Assembly: GCA_934643865.1 (NCBI GenBank)
Contig: CAKUCX010000018.1
Location: 1-53,205 of the forward strand
Direction of reading: 5' to 3'
Length of the DNA stretch: 53,205 bases
Origin: an uncultured Kiritimatiellota bacterium
Lineage (GTDB): Bacteria; Verrucomicrobiota; Kiritimatiellia; RFP12; UBA1067
The position numbers and the translations under genes are program-made. The notes beneath the pieces were generated by a model. It did no database searches. It saw only the letters and a list, made by a program, of their open reading frames with translations, and was not told the DNA's origin. Positions 35,672 to 44,575 of this stretch are shown here, in pieces. Position 1 is the stretch's first letter, and every line of letters begins with the position of its first letter.

Positions 35672-38600
35672 ATGAAAAGACGGCAGTTGTTTTTCGTGAT
35701 CTTGGCGCTCGCGTCTGGCACGTGTGCGGCCGCGACGAGCCCCGACGGCCGCGCGGCGTACGCGGCGCGCTTTGCGGGCGGCCGTCTTGTCTTTGACGTC
35801 ACCTACGACCGCAGGCCCGTCGTGACGGTCGCGACGGGCGAACGCTGGCAGAAGGGGACGGGCATCGGTCCGGCGCGGAAGCGGGTTGGAAGCTGGAAGA
35901 CCGTCTGGGGCGAACGGTCCGTCGTGAAGGAGGCGTTCGCGGAGGAGCATTTCGACGTCACGGACGCCGAAGGCCGCGCCGTGCAGGTCGAGGTGCGCAT
36001 CTACGACGAGGGGTTTGCGTTCCGCTGCCGTCTGCCGGAGGGCGGGGCTTTCGAGGAGCGGACGTCCGTGGACTATCCCGCCGACGCGCGCGCCTGGGCG
36101 ATCGAGGAGACGGAGGGCACGTACCCCCCAGAGCCGCTGCCGCTCGCCGCGGGACCTGCCGTGTGGCGGACGCCGCTCACGGTTGTGTCCGCCGCCGGCC
36201 TGTCGTCCTTCTTCGACGCCTGCGCGGTGGGGTATCCGCGCCTCGTGGCCGTTCCGCGCGCGGACGGCTTCGAGGTGAAGCTCCTCCAGGCGGAGGCGCC
36301 CGTCCTGAAGGCCGGGGCCGCGACGGCGTGGCGCGCGCTCCAGCTGGCGGCCGATCCGGCGCAGCTCGTCGACGCGTCGACCCTCGTCCTGAACCTGAAT
36401 CCGCCCTGCGCGCTCGCCGAAACCGGCTGGATCAAGCCGGGGCTCACGCTCTCGAACCTCTCCAACTGCCGGCTCGACAACCGCGAACTCCTCGCGGCGG
36501 CGCGGGCGGAACGCGCGAGCGGCGTGCGCTATCTCCAGCTGGACTGGGGCTGGTACGGGACGGAGCGGGGCTGGAGCGACGCGGACCGCGCGCGCTTCGT
36601 CGCGGCGAACCCGGCGATGCGCGACGAGCCGACGTGGCGCGGCAACACGACGGGGAACGCGCGGCGCGCGGCGAAGGGCGTCGTGCCCTACCTGCCTGAC
36701 TGGCAGCGCCAGTTCGACGTGAACCTCGATCTCCCGTCGCTCATCTCCGCCCTGCGGGAGGAGGGCGTCGCGCTGTGCCTCTATGTGCGCGGGGCCGTCC
36801 TGGAGAAGGAGAACCTCGACGATCTCTTCGCGCTCTACCGCCGCTGGGGCGTCGCGGGCGTGAAGCCCGGCTTCGTGCGCTACGGGTCGGCCGCCGACAC
36901 GGACTGGAACCGCCAGCTGCTCGAAACCGCCGCGCGCCACCGCCTCTGGGTCGACGTCCACGACGCCGACATCCCCGACGGCCGCCAGCGGACGTATCCG
37001 AACCTGTTCTTGACGGAAGGCGGCGGTGGCGAGGAGGGCAAGCATCCCGTCCGGCAGGACGTCACGATCCCGTTTGCGCGCGGTCTCGTGGGGCCGTTCG
37101 ACTACACGCCCATGGTCTTCACGGCCGGGCGCTCGCAGGCGCACGTGCTTGCGATGCTCCTCTGCTATCCGGGGCCGACGGCCGTGCTGCGCGGCGCGGC
37201 GGCGGCGCGCGACCGGCTCGCGGGGACGGAGTCCTGCTGGGGCTGGAGCGACGCGCGGGACTTTGTGCGGGCGCTCCCGTGGACATACGACGAGTCGCGG
37301 ACGCTCGATGCGGCGGTCGGGCGCCGCCTCGTCACGGCGCGGCGCGCGGGGCGCGACTGGTTCGTGGCGGGCATGGGCGGCGCGGAGGCCGAGACGGTGC
37401 GCCTCGCCTGCGGCTTCCTCACGCCGGGCGTCGCCTACCGCCTGACGCTCTGGACGGACGACCTTGCCGACACGGCGCCCTGCCGCCGGACGCGCCGCAC
37501 GGTGCGCACGGCGACGGCCGCCGACGCCGTGGCGGTGGCACTTGCGCCCGCCGGCGGATTCCTCGCGCGCTTCGAGCCCCTGGACGACGGCGCGCCGCGC
37601 GCCGAGACCTGCCTGAGCGGCGCGGGCTGGACGTGCGACGGCGCGCCCGTCGCGGTCCCGCACACATGGAACGCGGTCGATGGCGCCGACGGCCTGGACG
37701 TGCCGCCGAAGCAGCCGGGGCACAATTCGGTCAGTTCGCAGTCGTACGCGCGCGGGGCGAGGACGTACCGGCGCGCCCTGCCGGACGCACCGCCGCCGGG
37801 GCGGCGCGCGTTCATCCGCTGCGACGGCGTCTCCGTCAAGGCGGCGGTGCGCGTGAACGGCGCGCCGGCCGCGCAACATGTCGGCGCGTTCTCGGCCTTC
37901 ACGTGCGAGGTGACGGGGTTTCTCAAGCCGACGGGGAACGTCCTGGAGATCGTGGCGGACAACGCCTACGACCCCGATGTGCCGCCGACCGAGGGCGACT
38001 TCACGGTCTTCGGCGGCGTCTACCGCGACGTCTGGTGGATCGAGAAGCCGGCCGTCTGCGTCGATCCGCTCCGGCACGTGCGCCTCCACCCCGATGCGGC
38101 CACGGGGCGCGTCCGGGCCGAAGTGCCCGTCTCGGGCGGGCCGGACGAGGTGCAGACCTTCGACTTCGGCGCGCCCGAGCTGTGGAGCCCCGAGTCGCCG
38201 CGCCTCTACCGCCTCACCGTGACGGCGGGAACGGACCGCGTGACGGTGCCGTTTGGCTTTCGGACGGTCGAGATGCGCGCGGACGGGTTCTACCTCAACG
38301 GCGTGCGGCGGCAGCTGCGCGGCGTCTGCCGCCATCAGGACCGCATCGGCAAGGGCTGGGCCGTGAGCGCGGCGGACGAGGCGGAGGACGTGCGGTGGAT
38401 CAAGCGGATGGGCGCGGACGCCGTGCGCACGAGCCACTACCCGCAGAGCCCGGCGTTCTACCGGCTCTGCGACGAAGAGGGCCTGCTCGTCTGGACGGAG
38501 ATCCCCCTCGTCGACGAGATCCCCGCCACGCCCGCCTTCCGCGCGCACGCGCTGCACATGGCGGACGAGATGGTGACGCAGCTCGCGCACCACCCGTCAA

Positions 38601-39484
38601 TCGTCCTCTGGGGGCTCTTCAACGAGGTGTACCAGTTCAAGCGCAAGCCGGACGGCACGGCGGAACCCCTGCTGCGGGACGTGCGCGCGCGCATCCGCGC
38701 CCTCGATCCGACGCGGCCGGTCGTGGGCGCGTCGAACCGCGACATCCCGTCGCTCTGCGCAATCCCGGACGCGCTCGGCATGAACCTCTATCCGGGCTGG
38801 TACACGGGCTACGGGGCCGATCCGGAGGACATGGCCGCGCGCATCGCGGCGAGCGTGCGGGCGAGCGGCCGATCGTGCATCGCCGTGAGCGAATACGGCG
38901 GCGGCGGCGGCATCGACCAGCATGGGGACGCCCTGACGCGGCCCGCGCCTTCGGGGCGCTTCCACCCCGAGGAATACCAGGCGTGGCTCCATCGCGGCAA
39001 CTATCTGGGCATCGCGGACAATCCGGTGGTCTGGGGCAGCTTCGCCTGGGTGATGTTCGACCTTGCCAGCGACAGCCGCCGGGAGGGCGCGCAGATCGGG
39101 CGGAACGACAAGGGGCTTGTCACGGGCGACCGCACGACGGCCAAGGACGCCTGGTATTTCTACAAGTGCAACTGGAACCCCGAGCCGGAGCTGCGGATCG
39201 TCGGCGAACGGGCCGGGACGACGACAAACGCCGCGCATACGGTCGTCGTCTTCTCGAACGCGCCCGAGGTGATGTTCTTCCTCAACGGCCGTCTCCACGG
39301 CGCGAAGGTCCCCGACCGCGTGAAGACGTGCGTCTGGCGCGACGTGCCGCTCGTCCCCGGGGAGAACAGGATGGAGTTCCGCGCCGGCCCGCAGACGCGG
39401 CGGCACGTCCTCGTGCGCACCGCGGCCAACGGGTCTGCGCCCTTGGCGTACATCAACTTGCCCGGCTGCGCGAAAATGCCCTGA
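35672..39484 (+). CDS. GH97-GH2 fusion glycoside hydrolase
   Basis: 1270 residues from ATG 35672 (Shine-Dalgarno GAGGGGAA; a GTG at 35666 is an alternative). Signal peptide KRRQLFFVILALASGTCAAA. Residues ~25-635 form a complete GH97 enzyme (alpha-glucosidase/alpha-galactosidase family): beta-supersandwich with EVRIYDEGFAFRCRLP, barrel with YLQLDWGWYG, GVAGVKPGFVRYGS, LWVDVHDAD and LFLTEGGGGEEGKHP, then GLVGPFDYTPMVF. At the KPGFV position retaining members carry an Asp nucleophile; Gly here suggests the inverting subgroup. Residues ~645-1270 are a GH2 enzyme: VPHTWNAVDG, LRGVCRHQDR, GLFNEV (acid/base Glu985) and AVSEYGG (nucleophile Glu1074). Both halves keep catalytic motifs, so the product should remove both alpha- and beta-linked sugars. 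I am not aware of this pairing being common. Confidence 0.85.
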   Translation: MKRRQLFFVILALASGTCAAATSPDGRAAYAARFAGGRLVFDVTYDRRPVVTVATGERWQKGTGIGPARKRVGSWKTVWGERSVVKEAFAEEHFDVTDAEGRAVQVEVRIYDEGFAFRCRLPEGGAFEERTSVDYPADARAWAIEETEGTYPPEPLPLAAGPAVWRTPLTVVSAAGLSSFFDACAVGYPRLVAVPRADGFEVKLLQAEAPVLKAGAATAWRALQLAADPAQLVDASTLVLNLNPPCALAETGWIKPGLTLSNLSNCRLDNRELLAAARAERASGVRYLQLDWGWYGTERGWSDADRARFVAANPAMRDEPTWRGNTTGNARRAAKGVVPYLPDWQRQFDVNLDLPSLISALREEGVALCLYVRGAVLEKENLDDLFALYRRWGVAGVKPGFVRYGSAADTDWNRQLLETAARHRLWVDVHDADIPDGRQRTYPNLFLTEGGGGEEGKHPVRQDVTIPFARGLVGPFDYTPMVFTAGRSQAHVLAMLLCYPGPTAVLRGAAAARDRLAGTESCWGWSDARDFVRALPWTYDESRTLDAAVGRRLVTARRAGRDWFVAGMGGAEAETVRLACGFLTPGVAYRLTLWTDDLADTAPCRRTRRTVRTATAADAVAVALAPAGGFLARFEPLDDGAPRAETCLSGAGWTCDGAPVAVPHTWNAVDGADGLDVPPKQPGHNSVSSQSYARGARTYRRALPDAPPPGRRAFIRCDGVSVKAAVRVNGAPAAQHVGAFSAFTCEVTGFLKPTGNVLEIVADNAYDPDVPPTEGDFTVFGGVYRDVWWIEKPAVCVDPLRHVRLHPDAATGRVRAEVPVSGGPDEVQTFDFGAPELWSPESPRLYRLTVTAGTDRVTVPFGFRTVEMRADGFYLNGVRRQLRGVCRHQDRIGKGWAVSAADEAEDVRWIKRMGADAVRTSHYPQSPAFYRLCDEEGLLVWTEIPLVDEIPATPAFRAHALHMADEMVTQLAHHPSIVLWGLFNEVYQFKRKPDGTAEPLLRDVRARIRALDPTRPVVGASNRDIPSLCAIPDALGMNLYPGWYTGYGADPEDMAARIAASVRASGRSCIAVSEYGGGGGIDQHGDALTRPAPSGRFHPEEYQAWLHRGNYLGIADNPVVWGSFAWVMFDLASDSRREGAQIGRNDKGLVTGDRTTAKDAWYFYKCNWNPEPELRIVGERAGTTTNAAHTVVVFSNAPEVMFFLNGRLHGAKVPDRVKTCVWRDVPLVPGENRMEFRAGPQTRRHVLVRTAANGSAPLAYINLPGCAKMP

Positions 39485-39773
39485 AGCCGATCTCCATCTC
39501 GCGGAAGCGCATCGTTGAAGTCGACACGCTCAAGCCGGCGCATGATCCCCGGCGCCCCTATGGAAAGCCTTTGCCGTTGGCGTCGCCGAAAAATTTGATA
39601 AAATACCGCTCGGCAAATCGAGGAAGGCTGTATGACGTTCAATTGACGAGGCAGTCGCATGGGCGAATCGGCGAACGCGGTCTGTAGGTGCGTCCGGCAA
39701 AGATGTTCTTCGAGACCATTGAACGGGACGGGAAGAAGATGAAGCGATTTGAACGAGAGAAAGGAGAACCGAA
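39485..39773 (+). other. Intergenic stretch with a promoter and a decayed gene start
   Basis: After the fusion gene the base composition falls. A possible promoter is TTGGCG (39577-39582), 16-bp spacer, TAAAAT (39599-39604). At 39632 a Shine-Dalgarno-like AGGAAGG and ATGACGTTCAA resemble the start of the nitroreductase gene at 40730 (ATGACATTCAACGA), but the frame stops after four codons; it may be the ruin of another nitroreductase copy. Nothing else is recognisable before the next gene. Confidence 0.45.
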
Positions 39774-40400
39774 ATGAAGTCGATGATGGCAATTGTTCTT
39801 GGACTCGCCGCAACAGGCGTTCTTGGCGCAGAGACGATCAAGCTCCCCGCGCCCGGCAACGATTCAGGCGTGACGGTCATGCAGGCGCTCAAGGCGCGGC
39901 ATTCCGAGCGAGCTTTCTCCGAGCGAGACATCCCCCTGGAGACGCTGTCGGGCGTTCTCTGGGCGGCCAACGGATTCAACCGCCCTGACAAGCGCACCAA
40001 TGCGACGGGACTGAACAAGCAGACCATCATGGTCTATGCCATCATGAAGTCCGGCGCGTATCGCTACGACGCCAAGGCGAATGTCCTCGTCAGGGTGTGC
40101 GACGGGGATTTGCGCCCCGCGATTGCCGCACAGCAGTCTTTCGCGGCGACCGCCCCCGTCTCGCTCCTCATCACGGCGGATCTGAGCGACCCGATCTACA
40201 CGGGTGCGAGAAGCGCTCTTTCCAATTACGATGCCGGGATTGTGTCGGGCAACATCTACCTCTACTGCGCGGCCAACGGCCTCGCCACGGTTTGCCGCGC
40301 GTCGATGGATCGCGAAAAGCTCAAGAAGTCCCTGAAGCTCGATGACAAGACCGCCCTACATCTCAACCATCCCATCGGTTACCCTGTCGATGGCAAATAG
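39774..40400 (+). CDS. Exported nitroreductase-family (SagB-like) oxidoreductase
   Basis: 208 residues with a signal peptide (MKSMMAIVLGLAATGVLG). GVTVMQALKARHSERAFSERDIPLETLSGVLWAANGFNRP is the nitroreductase N-terminal block in which R-S-x-R contacts FMN. FAATAPVSLLITAD, YDAGIVSGNIYLYCAANGLATV and LHLNHPIGYP follow the SagB/ThcOx-like branch, which uses FMN with NAD(P)H on unknown substrates. The start at 39774 follows AAAGGAG. It is unusual for a nitroreductase to be exported. The flavin contacts look intact. Confidence 0.82.
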   Translation: MKSMMAIVLGLAATGVLGAETIKLPAPGNDSGVTVMQALKARHSERAFSERDIPLETLSGVLWAANGFNRPDKRTNATGLNKQTIMVYAIMKSGAYRYDAKANVLVRVCDGDLRPAIAAQQSFAATAPVSLLITADLSDPIYTGARSALSNYDAGIVSGNIYLYCAANGLATVCRASMDREKLKKSLKLDDKTALHLNHPIGYPVDGK

Positions 40401-40412
40401 GCGCTTAGCCCC

Positions 40413-40705
40413 ATGAAAACCCCGGCACTTAGGGGAATCCTTGCCATGACGGCATCCATCGCGGCAGGCGCACTCGCCGCCGACTACCAGACGGATACGG
40501 TCAAGACCAAAGGCGGACAGGGTCGTGATTGCCGCGATCAAGCACGCCAGCCTGCGCATCCAGTACGACGGACTGGAGATACAGGTCGATCCCGTCGCCG
40601 AGCATGCTCCTGTTCCCGTGCCACCATTTGCAGACGCCGGTCAAGCGCGTCGTCGAACTCCTCGCGGGAAGCGGGATTGACGTGCGGATAAGGAACTACC
40701 AGTAA
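40413..40705 (+). pseudogene. Remnant of an exported metallo-beta-lactamase-fold hydrolase
   Basis: Starts with a good signal peptide (MKTPALRGILAMTASIAAGALA) and DYQTDTVKTKGG. After a frame change it reads VVIAAIKHASLRIQYDGLEIQVDPVAE, the first strands of UlaG-type MBL-fold hydrolases. A second frame change leads to LFPCHHLQTPVKRVVELLAGSGIDVRIRNYQ, the end of such proteins, stopping at 40703-40705. The central metal-binding HxHxDH region is missing. It is thus an internally deleted gene lying between two nitroreductase genes. Confidence 0.7.
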
Positions 40706-40729
40706 GAACCCCCTAACAGGAAGGCAAAT

Positions 40730-41242
40730 ATGACATTCAACGATCTGGCGAGGAAGCGCTATTCGTGCCGAAAGCTTTCGGCGAAGCCCGTCGAGCAGGA
40801 GAAGCTCGACGCCATCATCGAGGCGGGAATCCTCGCTCCTACCGCCTGCAACAAGCAGCCGTTCAGGATTTGGGCCGCCAAGTCGCCCGACGCTGTAAAG
40901 GCCATTCACGAGGTGACGCCATACACGTTCGGAGCGGAGGTGTTCCTTATCGTAGGCGCGAAGCGCGACGAGGCGTGGGAGCGCCCTGCGGACAACGCCA
41001 ACTTCGCGGACGTTGACGCAACGATCGTGGCGACCCACATGATGCTCGCTATCGAGGATCAGGGGCTTGCCACTACGTGGGTCGGATATTTCGACGCTCC
41101 GAAGCTTCAGGAACTGATCCCGGAACTGGCGGGATACGACCTTGTGGCGCTATTCCCCGTCGGATATGCCGATCCTTCGGCTTCTCCGTCGCCGATGCAC
41201 ACCAAGCGGAAGCGTGTGGCAGAACTCGTGACAAACCTTTAG
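40730..41242 (+). CDS. Nitroreductase-family protein
   Basis: 170 residues, cytoplasmic (no signal), with an AGGAAGG Shine-Dalgarno. FNDLARKRYSCRKLSAKPVEQEKLDAIIEAGILAPTACNKQPFRIW is the classic FMN-binding N-terminus (R-Y-S-x-R, APTACNKQP). VDATIVATHMMLAIEDQGLATTWVGYFD and ALFPVGYADPSASPSPMHTKRK form the rest of the active site. Typical of the short single-domain enzymes of anaerobes that reduce quinones or nitro compounds. Its 3' end overlaps the remnant that follows, hinting at an insertion or deletion junction. Confidence 0.9.
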   Translation: MTFNDLARKRYSCRKLSAKPVEQEKLDAIIEAGILAPTACNKQPFRIWAAKSPDAVKAIHEVTPYTFGAEVFLIVGAKRDEAWERPADNANFADVDATIVATHMMLAIEDQGLATTWVGYFDAPKLQELIPELAGYDLVALFPVGYADPSASPSPMHTKRKRVAELVTNL

Positions 41243-41390
41243 TGGCCTGTTGCCCGTACATGCCGCCCAGGCACTCAACGACCTGGCGGCAACCGGCCTA
41301 CGGCATGGGATGTTGATAAACTTCGGCTCCACGACGTTCCAATGCAGGGAACTGGCTGGTCGTGCGCTCCCACGCTCACCCTCTGTGTGA
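41241..41390 (+). pseudogene. C-terminal remnant of a GxxExxY protein
   Basis: In frame from 41241 the sequence reads LLPVHAAQALNDLAATGLRHGMLINFGSTTFQCREL and stops at 41388-41390. A Q-x3-YL...G-LLxNFGx...L-x-x-(K/R)-R-L pattern is the end of GxxExxY proteins, whose function is unknown. The N-terminal two thirds are absent; the remnant is fused to the tail of the nitroreductase gene. Confidence 0.55.
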
Positions 41391-41405
41391 TCTTTGCGGC
41401 TAAAT

Positions 41406-42924
41406 ATGAATCGCAACATCCATAGCCGATTGAGCGCCATTGCCGTCGCAGCGGTTGCGGCGGCGGGGATGGCGTTGTCGGCGTTGGCGGAGGTGGTGAG
41501 CGGGGCGGAGAACTGGACGATCGAATCCGGCACCATCCCGCACATTATTTTCGATAGAAGCCCCGGCATCAATTTCGCAATAGACAAGTACGGTGCAAAC
41601 GGCTGGGAAGTCGTCGTACATCATACGAGCGGATGGGGATATGTAGAAGCGGGCGTTGTCGGTTCGACCGTCAATGCGGCGACATTCCGAAGCGACCTAA
41701 TCAAAGTCGATGGGGCGGGCGATGTTTTCCGCTTTGCCTTCCACTGGTGGTCGTCGCAGCCATCCGGCTCAACTGTACATCGCTACGGATGGGTTACGCT
41801 TGGCACAAGCAACGGAGAACTGGTTATTCTCGCCGCCGAAGTCGCCGACGAGCCGGACGTCGTTCTCGTCGGACGCGGCGAGTCGAACTTGCCCGTAGTG
41901 CCGTCCGGCCCGGATGACATCGAGGTGATTTCCGAGACGCCCGACAACATCATCCTGCAATGGGACTTCACGACCGACCGTGACCGCGATTCGATCTACA
42001 CCATTTCCGGCATAGAAAAACATTTCATTCGCGGCGGTGACATTCATGGCGAGACGCGGACAAATTTCAACGGACGCTCCTGCGTCAGCCTCAGGACGTA
42101 CAAGCAATGCATGGCGGGCTGGTTCTCGATAAACGAGACAGGCTACTGGGTAAAACGCATAGCGCCCGGCGTCGAGACATGGATCGATTATGTTGGAGAA
42201 TGCCGCAAGCCCGGTTTTTTCGACACCATTGGAGTCGCACTCCGCTTATGGACGGAAGCCCCCTGTACAAGTGCGCAAGACCCGCACACGGAATTGCCGC
42301 TCAACATGGTTGACTGGTGGGATGCGCTGTTCGCACATTCGGACGTGTTGCCAGACTTGACCGCAGCGTCGGGCGCAGTCGTTCACATCGACGACAAACT
42401 GTGGCTGCGGTATTTCGTCACAGAGAACGGCGGAGCGTCCACGACAAACTGGCAAGCCTGCGTGGTTGCAGTTCATTGATGCGCAGGACTGGGACAGCCC
42501 GTCAGATGACTTTGCTGCGATTAACTGCATCCAGCTTGGCATAACCCCGGCAGAGACGGATTTGAAGTACACCGGCGGTATCTTGACTCTCAAGTTCAAG
42601 AATCCGACCGTGACCATAACCGCCGTAGATTTTGCGGCGGGAACGATCACGGGAAAAGTCATCCCGGCGGAGGGAACACGGGTGGCCGTTCCGCCCATGC
42701 CATATATGTTCGGCCTGACCGAGGTGCCCAACAAAGGCGAAGGGCGCATGGCGACGTGCGAGTACGGGGATTGCTTTTCGCTTGGTGAGGACGGCTTCTC
42801 TGTCGATTTGACCGACTACGTGGTATCAAACGGTGTATTCACGCTTCATTTCCCAGAGTGGGTCGCGCCGAGCGACAAGTCGTTGTTTTTCAAAGTCCAG
42901 CTCAAGGAATACTCCCACAAGTAA
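41406..42924 (+). pseudogene. Secreted protein of unknown function, interrupted by a frameshift
   Basis: ATG 41406 opens a signal peptide (AVAAVAAAGMALSALA) and an unrecognised secreted protein (no family match made). Its first frame ends at 42477-42479; a second frame (42466-42924) continues without a ribosome site. Removing one T at about 42450 joins them as TTNGKPAWLQFIDAQDW and gives one 505-codon reading frame. The second part ends with VAPSDKSLFFKVQLKEYSHK, like the FFKVRL... tails of Kiritimatiellota extracellular repeat proteins. It is either a young pseudogene or a sequencing error. It lies just before the recombinase. Confidence 0.6.
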
Positions 42925-42975
42925 TGCGCACCCTGGCCATCCTTTCCCCGAACCACCAAAGGAAAGGAAGATACA

Positions 42976-44361
42976 ATGGCCAGGGAAAAAGGAACAGGCA
43001 ACCTCCAGCGCGAGAAAAGCGGACGCTGGACGGTGAGAGTAGGCATCAACGGCAGGCGTCTGAGCAGGTCTGCGAGGACGACCGACAGGGACAAGGCGGA
43101 GCGGTTCCTGAACCGCTTTCTCGCCCCGCTCGGACTCGGCGCGGAGAGGTTTCCGCTCGCCGATGCGTGGCACCACTACGAGATGTCGCCCAACCGCCGC
43201 GACATCGCAAAGACAACCCTCGACACAAAACGAAGCGTGTGGATGGCATTCGCCCGCTGGGTCGAGAAGTACCACCTGGAGATAACGGAACTCTCCCAGG
43301 TGACGGAACAGGCGGTCGCCGAATACCTCTCCGGGTTTCGCTGTCACCACTCCGCCAGCACATACAACAACCATGTATGCGTCCTCCGGGAGGTGTTCCG
43401 GCTGCTCGCGGACAAGGCGGGGCTCGTTGACGATCCGTTCGCCGGCGTGTGCCTCCGCGCAGACGATTCCGTCAGCCGCCGGGAGCTGACGTTCGACGAG
43501 GTGGAGCGGCTTTACATCGCCGCGTCGAAGCAGGGCAGGGAGTGGAAGCTGCTTGTCACGATCGGCATCTACACAGGCCTCCGCCTCGGCGACTGCTGCC
43601 GCCTCGAATGGGAGAGCGTCAACCTTGAACGCAGGGTCATCCAGCTCATCCCGTCCAAAACGAAGAAGCACATGCATGGTCGGCCGGTGACGATCCCGAT
43701 CCATCCGCAGCTCATGTCCGAGCTACAAGATGTTATCTCGCGCAGAGACGCCGAGGCGCAGAGAGAAGAGCCGTCGGGACAACCTCCGCGTCTCTGCGAC
43801 TCTGCGCAAGATAATCTTCACGCCGGTTTTGTCAATCCGCTCATCGCCGAAATGTACATCAACCGCAATTGGGCTGTTGACGAAGGGTTGCGCCGCATCT
43901 TCAAGGCGGCGAACATCACCTCGTGCGTCCGAGTGGAAGGACGTAGCCGCAAAAGCGTTGTCGCCTCATTCCACAGCCTCCGGCATACGTTCGTCTCGAT
44001 CTCTGCCAACGCGGGAGTGCCGCTCCCGGTCGTGCAGTCCATCGTCGGGCATTGCTCGACCGCGATGACGCGGCACTACTACCACGAAAGCGAGAATGCG
44101 CTCCGCCAGGCGGTCGAGGCGATCCCCGCGATTGGGGGATGGGAAGAGCGGGAAGAGGGGAATTCCCTGGCCGCAAAGGCCACAAAGGCGGGAACGGGTG
44201 GGACCTTATCTTCTCCATTGCCCGTTCCCCATTCCCCATTACCCGCGCGAAGCGCAAGCGTCCCTGCGCGTCTCAGGCGGCTTGAGCGGTACTTCGCCAA
44301 AGAACTGCTCTCCCAGGACGAATACGCCGCCGCCCGCGCCCGCATCCTGAATGAATTGTAG
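42976..44361 (+). CDS. Tyrosine recombinase/integrase with in-frame repeat insertions
   Basis: 461 residues. An N-terminal arm-binding type region (GNLQREKSGRWTVRVGINGRRL) is followed by a SAM-like core-binding domain (~60-155) and a catalytic domain. Catalytic set: Arg203 (TGLRLGDCC), Lys228 (SKTKK), His333 and Arg336 (HSLRHTF), His359 (VGHCS) and Tyr368 (RHYYHES), all present. Two parts look inserted: residues ~253-280 are encoded by an 82-bp hairpin repeat, and residues ~390-430 by a low-complexity CCCATTCCCC-type repeat; both keep the frame. AAAGGAAAGG precedes the ATG. The gene sits at the head of the A-D cassette array and is the best candidate for moving it. It lacks recognisable IntI-specific features. 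Confidence 0.9.
   Translation: MAREKGTGNLQREKSGRWTVRVGINGRRLSRSARTTDRDKAERFLNRFLAPLGLGAERFPLADAWHHYEMSPNRRDIAKTTLDTKRSVWMAFARWVEKYHLEITELSQVTEQAVAEYLSGFRCHHSASTYNNHVCVLREVFRLLADKAGLVDDPFAGVCLRADDSVSRRELTFDEVERLYIAASKQGREWKLLVTIGIYTGLRLGDCCRLEWESVNLERRVIQLIPSKTKKHMHGRPVTIPIHPQLMSELQDVISRRDAEAQREEPSGQPPRLCDSAQDNLHAGFVNPLIAEMYINRNWAVDEGLRRIFKAANITSCVRVEGRSRKSVVASFHSLRHTFVSISANAGVPLPVVQSIVGHCSTAMTRHYYHESENALRQAVEAIPAIGGWEEREEGNSLAAKATKAGTGGTLSSPLPVPHSPLPARSASVPARLRRLERYFAKELLSQDEYAAARARILNEL
43733..43814. repeat. 82-bp hairpin element inserted inside the recombinase gene
   Basis: Terminal inverted repeats TTATCTCGCGCAGAG (43733-43747) and its partner ending AGATAA at 43814 match at 14 of 15 positions. 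The inner arms (GCAGAGACGC.., ..GCGTCTCTGC) match less well. Such CTCTGCGTCTCTGCG palindromes are known as dispersed repeats in environmental bacteria. Confidence 0.7.
44135..44250. repeat. Low-complexity repeat cluster in the 3' part of the recombinase gene
   Basis: Contains GGGGGATGGGAAGAGCGGG, a CCGCAAAGGCCACAAAGGCG tract, an inverted pair GGGAACGGG (44190-44198) / CCCGTTCCC (44221-44229), and tandem CCCCATTCCCCATTACCC. A second CCCCATTACCCATTACC copy follows the stop codon at 44367-44383. It encodes a Gly/Ser/Pro-rich linker. Confidence 0.6.
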
Positions 44362-44389
44362 GGTGTCCCCATTACCCATTACCTTACCC

Positions 44390-44512
44390 GCGCCGTAAGG
44401 CGCACTCGCTTCACTTGTCTGCACTTGCCCTGCACACATCCAATGGCACACGCCCTGTCTTTTCAGGGCGTCTTGCCATTCTCCCATCGTCGGCTACCAG
44501 AACAAGGGATTC
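44390..44512 (+). repeat. Leader element of module A
   Basis: Order of parts: hairpin GCGCC-GTAA-GGCGC (44390-44403), TCTGCACTTGCCCTGCAC (44419-44436), a second hairpin CGCCCTG-TCTTTT-CAGGGCG (44452-44471), then GTCGGCTACCAGAACAAGG from 44489. At the place of the start codon seen in module D there is CTT (44459), so no translation start exists. Related leaders occur at 48272, 51281 (reverse), 47488 (reverse, orphan) and 52674. Confidence 0.65.
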
Positions 44513-44575
44513 GAGAATGCGCAGTACAACATTACTGCGGCTACGTTCGTTCCTGTCGCTGGTGACAAGAACGAA

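Noticed and set aside
39702..39776. A 24-codon ORF (MFFETIERDGKKMKRF...) ending in ATGA at the nitroreductase start.
   Set aside because: Could be a leader peptide, but no conserved feature or own ribosome site supports it.
43733..43814. Insertion sequence inside the recombinase.
   Set aside because: At 82 bp, in frame and without a transposase, it is a mini-repeat rather than an IS.
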